DNA of 10,212 nucleotides from Dehalococcoidia bacterium (GTDB lineage Bacteria > Chloroflexota > Dehalococcoidia > JACPQF01): positions 1 through 10,212 of the forward strand of contig JAUSEJ010000486.1 in NCBI GenBank assembly GCA_030650265.1, given 5' to 3'. A model generated the notes under the pieces. It saw only the letters and a program-made list of their open reading frames with translations. It did not search any database and was not told the DNA's origin. Position 1 is the first letter of the stretch, and each line of letters begins with the position of its first letter. The position numbers were made by a program, and so were the translations under genes. Below are positions 5,185-10,212 of this stretch, one piece after another.

Positions 5185-5936
5185 TCAGGCGTTCGCTTAC
5201 CATTTTCGAGCGCGATGTCGTGGTGTTCCGGCGGGAGCTCGTGGCCGACCTGATTACAACCTTGGCCATGCCTCTGACCTTTCTTCTCGTCTTTGGCTGG
5301 GGCGTGGGCAGCTTCATCGACCAGATCGATGGTACGACCTATCTGAACTTCATGATCCCGGGCTTGATTTCCATGACGGCCGTGCAGAGCGCTTTTGACG
5401 ATGCCTCATGGGGTCTCTGGTACCATCGGATGATTCAGGGCACGATCAACGAGTACCGGGTGAATCCTCTCACGACCCGGGACATAATCGTCGCTAAGCT
5501 CATGAGTGGGTTCTTCAAAGCGATCTTCAGGGGTTTGATCATCGGGCTGATTCTCGCCGCAGTCGCCGGATTCCGTCCTGACCCGGCCTTCGCCTTGATG
5601 TACGTGGTCTACCTTCTGCCGGGCTGTGTGATCTTTAGTTGCCTGGGCTCCATCTGCGGCACGCTGATCGACACCCCTGAGACGCTGGGTCGCGTGCAGG
5701 CCATAGTCATCATGCCTCTCATATTCTTGGGGGGCGCCTTCTTCCCCTTGAGCACCTACCCGAGCAGTATAGAGCAGTGGGTTCGCCTGCTACCGACCAC
5801 GGCGATTCTCGACGGCTCACGCCAGGCTCTGCTGCACGGCTACCTCGACCCCACCTATATCGGCCTCATTCTCACCACGGCGGTTGTTGCTTTCTTTGTG
5901 ACGGTCGAGGTCTTCGACAGACGCATGTCCGACTAG
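5181..5936 (+). CDS. ABC-2 type exporter permease, DrrB type
   Basis: A 251-residue integral membrane protein, the membrane half of the ABC exporter with the preceding ATPase; such transporters act as a dimer of each subunit. It has six predicted helices, at about residues 25-46, 55-72, 105-132, 137-160, 171-192 and 225-242. The ABC-2 family motif near the last external loop is visible as FLGGAFFPLSTYP (182-194), followed by LLPTTAILDGSRQALLHG. The length is normal for DrrB/NodJ-like permeases, and the amphipathic N-terminal coupling region (residues 1-24) is complete. It begins inside the ATPase stop codon (ATGA overlap), so the two proteins are made from one mRNA. Its stop (5934-5936) is only two bases from the stop of the convergent MFS gene and no terminator is visible, so the transcripts from the two strands probably overlap. 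Confidence 0.93.
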   Translation: MIRRSLTIFERDVVVFRRELVADLITTLAMPLTFLLVFGWGVGSFIDQIDGTTYLNFMIPGLISMTAVQSAFDDASWGLWYHRMIQGTINEYRVNPLTTRDIIVAKLMSGFFKAIFRGLIIGLILAAVAGFRPDPAFALMYVVYLLPGCVIFSCLGSICGTLIDTPETLGRVQAIVIMPLIFLGGAFFPLSTYPSSIEQWVRLLPTTAILDGSRQALLHGYLDPTYIGLILTTAVVAFFVTVEVFDRRMSD

Positions 5937-5938
5937 GG

Positions 5939-7198
5939 TCAGGAGAGGCGTCTCAGTGATGGCTTGGCTATCGCTATGCCAAGAGCGAGAAGGAAGCAGG
6001 CCCCGCCCATCAGCCCAATGGTGATAGGTGCGCCGATGAAGGTTGTTAGAAAACCGGCCAAGGTCGTACCAAGAGGTCCCAAACCCCGGTCGAGGAGAAA
6101 GATGCTGAAGACGCGGCCACGAAGCTCGTCTGGGGTGTTGGTTTGGAGCAGGGTAGTGTTGATGGCTTGAAAGCCCGACTGGGCGGTGCCAACTGCCACC
6201 AGGATGAGGACGGAGATCACCATCCAATGCGATAGGGTAAAAGCGACTAGAGTGAGGCCAAACAAGCCGACGCCGACGAGCAGCAGCAGGCCTTTTCTCC
6301 GGAAACCGCTCAACGAGGCGATCAGCGTCGAACCAACGAAGGCCCCGATTCCGGGGGCGGACATCAGAATGCCCAATCCTTCCGGCCCCATGTTTAGTAC
6401 ATCCTTGGCGAAGACCGGCATCATTGATTGATACGGGTTCGCTAGCATCACGGGAACCAGGGCGAGAACCAGCAAGGCGAGAATCGTTCCGTTGGAGCGG
6501 ACATAAGCGAGGCCCTCTTTCAGGTCGAAGAACATGGTCGACTTACGGGGTGGACTGGTCGACGGCGGAATTTTGACGGAGAAACTCAGAACGCTAGCCC
6601 ACAAGAGGAGGACAGCCTGTGCGTAGTAGGTTCCCCCCATTCCGACAATGCCCACCAGGAAGCCGGCCAACGCCGGGCCGGCGCTCCACGTGACATTCAT
6701 GGCCGCCTGATTCAGGGCAATGGCGTTCATCAAGTGTCTTTTGCTGACGAGATTTGGTATCATCGCCTGCCTGGCGGGTTGCTGGAAAGCCATGACAACG
6801 CCGGTAAGCAGGGCGGTGGCGAACACGTGCCACACCTGAAGCGTTTCTGTCACAATGAGAGTGGCAAGAATCAAGACCAAAACCATGTTTGCCAGCAGTG
6901 AGGCGACTAAGAGCTTTCGTCGATCCAGACGGTCGGCCAGTACGCCCCCGAAGATGCCGAAGAAAAGCATGGGGGCCGCACGCACGGCGAAGACCAAACC
7001 CAGCATTAAAGGGGAATCGGTCAGTTGGTAGACTAGCCAACCTCGAGCGACAATTTCCATCCACTGAGCGCCCGAGTTGCCCATCTGCCCCAGCCACAAC
7101 CGGCGAAAGTTGGGGTATTGAAGGGAACTCAGCGTCTCGCTAAAGTTAAAGCGAGACGCTGAGGGCTCGACCTCTGTTTTCCGATCGCCTGTATCCAC
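5939..7198 (-). CDS. MFS exporter, DHA3/EntS-like, tandem copy A
   Basis: A 419-residue, 12-helix major facilitator exporter in the inner membrane, of the drug or siderophore efflux type; the substrate is unknown. Motif A is GVLADRLDRRK (85-95), and the C-half counterpart is DELRGRVFSIF followed by LDRGLGPLGT. The start is GTG at 7198. The leader carries a GGGAG and an AGGA upstream, and the 35 bases around and upstream of the start (7191-7225) are identical to those of copy B, so this start is conserved. It aligns without gaps along its whole length to copy B, with about three quarters of residues the same by eye. The C-terminal 60 residues are nearly identical. The greatest differences lie in the N-terminal 25 residues and in helices around residues 150-185 and 290-345, where substrate specificity may have diverged. 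It has its own promoter (7292-7320). Confidence 0.93.
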   Translation of the reverse strand: MDTGDRKTEVEPSASRFNFSETLSSLQYPNFRRLWLGQMGNSGAQWMEIVARGWLVYQLTDSPLMLGLVFAVRAAPMLFFGIFGGVLADRLDRRKLLVASLLANMVLVLILATLIVTETLQVWHVFATALLTGVVMAFQQPARQAMIPNLVSKRHLMNAIALNQAAMNVTWSAGPALAGFLVGIVGMGGTYYAQAVLLLWASVLSFSVKIPPSTSPPRKSTMFFDLKEGLAYVRSNGTILALLVLALVPVMLANPYQSMMPVFAKDVLNMGPEGLGILMSAPGIGAFVGSTLIASLSGFRRKGLLLLVGVGLFGLTLVAFTLSHWMVISVLILVAVGTAQSGFQAINTTLLQTNTPDELRGRVFSIFLLDRGLGPLGTTLAGFLTTFIGAPITIGLMGGACFLLALGIAIAKPSLRRLS

Positions 7199-7279
7199 CC
7201 CTGGTTCCTATCTCCCATCGTTGTTCTTCCGATACAACGACCGGCAAACACTTCCGCTCCGGCGTTTTCCGAAAGGCTT

Positions 7280-7290
7280 GGCCTTAGGCC
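7280..7290. other. Palindrome GGCCTTAGGCC at the copy A transcription start
   Basis: This is a 5-bp inverted repeat around a single T, located where transcription from the copy A promoter should begin. It is absent from the otherwise homologous copy B leader, so it could be a copy-specific operator or chance. Confidence 0.25.
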
Positions 7291-7291
7291 C

Positions 7292-7320
7292 ATACTATCA
7301 CAAGCTTCCGCTTACGTCAA
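7292..7320 (-). promoter_or_regulatory. Promoter of MFS copy A
   Basis: On the - strand TTGACG (complement of 7315-7320), 17 bases, then TAGTAT (complement of 7292-7297). The same arrangement with identical boxes and spacing is present before copy B, although the surrounding leader has diverged, which argues for function. The predicted leader is about 86 bases. Confidence 0.75.
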
Positions 7321-7413
7321 GGTTATATTTATTGCAGAAGGATGAAAAGGGTCTCTTTCATCGCATTTCACGCTCAGCCCTGGTCAAAGAGTCAAAGTTG
7401 CGCTGGCCATCGA

Positions 7414-8673
7414 TCAGGACAAACGTCGCAGCGAAGGTTTGGCAATTGCTATGCCGAGGGCGAGAAGAAAGCAGGCCCCGCCCATCAACCCGATGGTCAT
7501 GGGCGCACCAATGAAGGTCGTTAGGAAACCGGCCATGGTGGTACCAAGAGGTCCCAAACCCCGGTCGAGGAGAAAGATGCTGAAGACGCGGCCACGAAGC
7601 TCTTCGGGGGTGTGGGTTTGGAGCAGAATGTTGTTGATGGACATAAAGCTGGAATTGGCGAATCCAACGCCTACCATGATGAGGACGGAGACGACTACCC
7701 AATGTGACAACGAGAAAGCGACGAGAGTGAAACCAAACCATCCGGCGAGGACGAGCAGAAGCAAGCCTTTTCTCTGGAATCCGCTCAATGAGGCGATCAG
7801 TATTGCCCCGACCAAAGCCCCGATACCGGGGGCGGACATCAGAATGCCCAATCCTTCCGGCCCGATGTTCAATACATCCTTGGCGAAGACCGGCATCATC
7901 GACTGGTAGGGCTGTCCGAGCACAGCGGGAAGGAGGGCGAGGACCAGCAAAGTGAGGATTAGTTCGTTGGAGCGAACGTATGCGAGGCCCTCTTTCAAGT
8001 CGAACAACATTGACGATTTACGGGGTGGAAGGGTCGATGGCGGAATCTTAATGGAGTAGGTTAGCATGCTAGCCCACAAAAGGAGAGCAGCCTGCACGAA
8101 GTAGGCGCCCCCCATTCCCACAGTGGCCACCAGGACACCCGCAATAGCCGGGCCAACGCTACGCGTAATTTGATTCGCTGCCGAATGTAGAGCGATTGCG
8201 TTCATCAAGTCGCCTTTGCCCACGAGTGTAGGGAGTAACGACTGTCTTGCTGGCTGCTGGAAAGACATGACCACACCCGTGAGCAGGGCTGTGACAAATA
8301 CGTGCCACACCTGAACTGTGTCGGTCACAATTAGGACGGCGAGAATGACGACCAGAACCATGTTTGCCAGTTGGGAGGCAATGAGGAGCTTTCGCCGGTC
8401 GAGGCGATCGGCAAGGACACCGCCGAAGATGCCGAAGACAAGCATGGGGGCTGCGCGCACGGCGCCGACCAAACCCAGCATGAGAGGGGAATCGGTCATC
8501 TGGTAAATCAGCCAGCCTCGGGCGACGACTTCCATCCAATTGGAGCCCCCGGAGCTCATCTGTCCCAGCCACAACCGGCGATAGTTGGGGTACTGAAGGG
8601 ATCTCAGCGTCTGGCTAAAGTCAATGCGAGATCCCGAGCCCTTGACCTCTGCTTCCCGATTGCCCGTATCCAC
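7414..8673 (-). CDS. MFS exporter, DHA3/EntS-like, tandem copy B
   Basis: A 419-residue, 12-helix major facilitator exporter, paralogue of the gene downstream. Motif A is GVLADRLDRRK (85-95), and the C-half counterpart is EELRGRVFSIF followed by LDRGLGPLGT. The start is GTG at 8673, chosen because it and the preceding 27 bases are identical to copy A. All helices and loops are intact, so both copies look functional. About 215 bases separate its stop from the copy A start, and that gap includes the copy A promoter, so the two are probably transcribed separately as well as by read-through. Upstream lies the polyferredoxin on the same strand, whose stop codon is only 9 bases from the -35 box of this gene's promoter. 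Whether the transporter is functionally linked to the redox protein is unknown. Confidence 0.93.
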   Translation of the reverse strand: MDTGNREAEVKGSGSRIDFSQTLRSLQYPNYRRLWLGQMSSGGSNWMEVVARGWLIYQMTDSPLMLGLVGAVRAAPMLVFGIFGGVLADRLDRRKLLIASQLANMVLVVILAVLIVTDTVQVWHVFVTALLTGVVMSFQQPARQSLLPTLVGKGDLMNAIALHSAANQITRSVGPAIAGVLVATVGMGGAYFVQAALLLWASMLTYSIKIPPSTLPPRKSSMLFDLKEGLAYVRSNELILTLLVLALLPAVLGQPYQSMMPVFAKDVLNIGPEGLGILMSAPGIGALVGAILIASLSGFQRKGLLLLVLAGWFGFTLVAFSLSHWVVVSVLIMVGVGFANSSFMSINNILLQTHTPEELRGRVFSIFLLDRGLGPLGTTMAGFLTTFIGAPMTIGLMGGACFLLALGIAIAKPSLRRLS

Positions 8674-8710
8674 CCCTGGTTCCTATCTCCCATCGTTGTT
8701 GTTCGATACA

Positions 8711-8737
8711 GCCATGGGCAACCCTATTCGCCATGGC
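8711..8737 (-). other. Inverted repeat in the copy B leader
   Basis: GCCATGG (8711-8717) and CCATGGC (8731-8737) can pair as a perfect 7-bp stem with a 13-base loop in the untranslated leader of MFS copy B. There is no T-run. It is not conserved in the copy A leader, so any regulatory role would be copy-specific. Confidence 0.3.
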
Positions 8738-8764
8738 GTTCTCCGACATGCTCGCCAGTGTCCC

Positions 8765-8793
8765 ATACTAGCATAAGCTACCGTTTACGTCAA
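8765..8793 (-). promoter_or_regulatory. Promoter of MFS copy B
   Basis: On the - strand TTGACG (complement of 8788-8793), 17 bases, then TAGTAT (complement of 8765-8770). The boxes and spacing are identical to the copy A promoter. The -35 box starts 9 bases past the polyferredoxin stop codon, and no terminator is seen between them. Confidence 0.75.
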
Positions 8794-8801
8794 GATTATA
8801 T

Positions 8802-10212
8802 TTACTTCGGCGAAATCGGGCCGTAGGTGTCGGTGTTAGTGACGACTTCGCCGGTGGCGAAGACCCGGATAGCGGCCTGGTTGGGAACCGGGCAGGTATA
8901 CTCGCAGATGCCACAACCTATGCAGAGCTTGCGGAGAACGCGCGGGCGCTTTACGGTGACCATATCACCCTGATTGTTCTTCAGTTCTATCGGTTCGAGA
9001 ACAATGGCCTTATCCGGCACCGGGCAAAGCTCCTGGCAGACAATACAGTCTCGTCTATCGGCCCAGGGAATGCAGCGGTTCTCGTCTATGTAGGCGGTGC
9101 CGATGATGAGTTGCCGTTTGTCGTTGAGGTTCAGCTTCTCGACGGCGCCGGTGGGACAGACGTGGCCGCAAGAGGTACAACTCCAGTCACAAGGGCCAAG
9201 GCGCGAGACCAGAATCGGCGACCACATCCCCTCCAGTCCGGCCTCGAAGAGGGTAGGCTGCAGGCCCTGAGTAGGGCAAACCTTCATGCATTCACCACAG
9301 CGAATGCACCGCTGGATGAACCCGTCCTTGCGCGCTCCTGGCGGTCTCACAAGCCAGGGGCTAGGATCCTTTTCGGCGGCGGTCGTCCTGAAACCACCAA
9401 TGGCGAGAATGCCGACCCCCAGAGACGCCAGGATGGTGCGACGCGAGGGGTCGTACCGGCGAACCGCTGCGAGAGGATTCCCTGCAAAGCGAATGGCGTT
9501 CCGGGGACAGACGGACTGACAGTTAAGGCAGAGTATGCACTCACCGGCGTCGCTAGAGAAATCCTTGGCCGAGATGGCGCCCATTTTGCAGGCATTAAGG
9601 CACTTACCGCATTTGTCGCACTCCACAGTAACGCTTCTCTTGAGAATAGGGGCCCGGGTGAGCAGACTGAAGAAGGCGCCCAAAGGGCAGAGGTAGCGGC
9701 ACCAGAAGCGATGGGCGACGAGGTTAAGCAGGATGATGCCGGCAAAGAGGAGAAGGAAAAGAGAAGTCATCCGGAAAAAGGCCTGTTGGTAAGGCAGCAC
9801 ACTACCCCTAAGCGAGTCGTCCAGCCAAACCCACAGCCCGGGCAGAACGCCAGCGTCGTACATCGACCGCTGAAGCGAGCTAAAGATGGCGTTTGCGGAC
9901 GGGTAAAGAGACGTGGCCAGGCTGCGGGAAAGGAGAGAGAGCGGATCGAGGAGCACTAAGAAGGCGCTGGTGAAGAGGGCGCCAACCATGATAAAGATGA
10001 GGATAGCGTGCTTGATCGACCTAAATGCAGGTCCTTCAGCGGAAGGACGTTCCCGCCACGAGCCCGGTGGCAGCCTCCGTTTTGGTCCGATCTTGAAGGC
10101 GTCCAGCGTCGTGCCCAGAGGACATATCCAGGCGCAGAAGGCCCTGCCGGCCACAAGGGTCAATAGCAACAAGGGAACGGCATATAGGAGTCCAGAGGTC
10201 ACCTCGCGACCC
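8802..10212 (-). CDS. Membrane polyferredoxin, NapH-NapG-like fusion (5' end outside window)
   Basis: The visible 466+ residues (numbered from the GTG codon at 10202) remain open to the window edge, so the N-terminus is missing. The first part is NapH-like (Fer4_5 type), with membrane helices near 4-18, 65-85 and 145-163 and cysteine pairs FCAWICP (C23, C27) and WCRYLCP (C168, C172). Next comes a two-cluster ferredoxin: C195/198/201/205 and C222/225/228/232. Residues 253-271 (SRRTILASLGVGILAIGGF) look like a twin-arginine signal helix, as at the start of NapG, but here they are internal. The last part carries four more cysteine sets: C299/302/305/309, C338/342/345/349, C377/386/389/393 and C427/430/433/437. 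That is the NapG/MauM pattern. Up to six [4Fe-4S] clusters could move electrons from quinol or a cytoplasmic donor across the membrane. The terminal acceptor is unknown; no nitrate reductase genes are in view. Confidence 0.88.
   Translation of the reverse strand, partial: GREVTSGLLYAVPLLLLTLVAGRAFCAWICPLGTTLDAFKIGPKRRLPPGSWRERPSAEGPAFRSIKHAILIFIMVGALFTSAFLVLLDPLSLLSRSLATSLYPSANAIFSSLQRSMYDAGVLPGLWVWLDDSLRGSVLPYQQAFFRMTSLFLLLFAGIILLNLVAHRFWCRYLCPLGAFFSLLTRAPILKRSVTVECDKCGKCLNACKMGAISAKDFSSDAGECILCLNCQSVCPRNAIRFAGNPLAAVRRYDPSRRTILASLGVGILAIGGFRTTAAEKDPSPWLVRPPGARKDGFIQRCIRCGECMKVCPTQGLQPTLFEAGLEGMWSPILVSRLGPCDWSCTSCGHVCPTGAVEKLNLNDKRQLIIGTAYIDENRCIPWADRRDCIVCQELCPVPDKAIVLEPIELKNNQGDMVTVKRPRVLRKLCIGCGICEYTCPVPNQAAIRVFATGEVVTNTDTYGPISPK

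Larger units (their letters stand above)
5939..8800. repeat. Tandem duplication of an MFS gene with its promoter (unit about 1475 bp)
   Basis: Two head-to-tail copies keep a constant offset of 1475 bp across the coding region (5939 to 7414, 6066 to 7541, 7198 to 8673) and 1473 bp at the promoter (7292 to 8765). Exact blocks include 6066-6127 against 7541-7602 (62 bases) and 7191-7225 against 8666-8700 (35 bases), while other parts differ widely. Similarity fades just past the promoter, at about 7331 in copy A and 8803 in copy B. The copy B boundary coincides with the stop codon of the polyferredoxin gene. This suggests copy B holds the original position and copy A is the duplicate; that order is inferred. 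Confidence 0.88.

Noticed and set aside
7365..7405. Hairpin GACTCTTT / AAAGAGAC after the MFS copy B stop
   Set aside because: The stem is imperfect with a loop of more than 20 bases and no T-run, so it is not a credible intrinsic terminator.
7439..7909. Open frame of 156 codons on the + strand
   Set aside because: It is antisense to MFS copy B and is mirrored by a similar frame opposite copy A at 5964-6170, as expected for shadows of duplicated genes.
9111..9959. Long open frame (282 codons) on the + strand
   Set aside because: It lies entirely opposite the polyferredoxin gene. Its composition (rich in R, G, E and A), absence of a known motif and lack of a ribosome binding site mark it as an antisense shadow of a high-GC coding region.
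1..10212. CRISPR arrays, transposase genes, tRNA or rRNA genes
   Set aside because: I found no regularly spaced repeats, transposase or integrase motifs, terminal inverted repeats or RNA gene signatures.

Overview
The window is a bacterial chromosomal segment with moderately high GC content. It has no RNA genes, CRISPR array or insertion sequence that I can recognise. The mix of DrrAB-type ABC exporter, EntS-like MFS exporters, a membrane polyferredoxin, GTG starts and toxin-antitoxin debris would fit an anaerobic or microaerophilic Gram-positive-like or Chloroflexota lineage. That placement is a guess from gene style, not a measurement.

Left part (1-3240, all + strand). An MFS exporter gene is broken near its 5' end: its true start appears to be 136, but a two-base loss in a short CT tract near 207-211 leaves 272-1390 as the only long frame. 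A fused alpha/beta-hydrolase plus macro (ADP-ribose-binding) domain protein follows (1497-2756), then a small four-helix heme-copper-oxidase-subunit-I-like membrane protein (2830-3237).

Middle part (3238-4263). This stretch is gene-poor. It holds a possible 39-residue ORF with a good ribosome binding site, the remains of a VapC PIN toxin on the - strand (about 3458-3636, frameshifted), and an apparently intact orphan CopG-type antitoxin on the - strand (3849-4118). The 145 bp between the antitoxin and the ABC operon looks like a compact divergent control region: two back-to-back TTGACA boxes form one palindrome, and an 11-bp-spaced direct repeat lies over the antitoxin's -10 box.

Right part (4264-10212). 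A two-gene DrrA/DrrB-type exporter operon (+) has a probable leaderless start. It converges on two tandem MFS exporter genes (-), each 419 codons of protein, that are products of a roughly 1.475-kb duplication including the promoter. Upstream of them on the same strand is a polyferredoxin (partial, running off the right edge) that looks like a NapH-type membrane ferredoxin joined to a NapG-type exoplasmic ferredoxin through an internal twin-arginine-like helix.

Functionally the window has two themes. One is small-molecule export (three MFS genes plus one ABC system). The other is membrane electron transfer (polyferredoxin and oxidase-like protein). The hydrolase-macro fusion is the most unusual gene and the best candidate for undescribed biochemistry.
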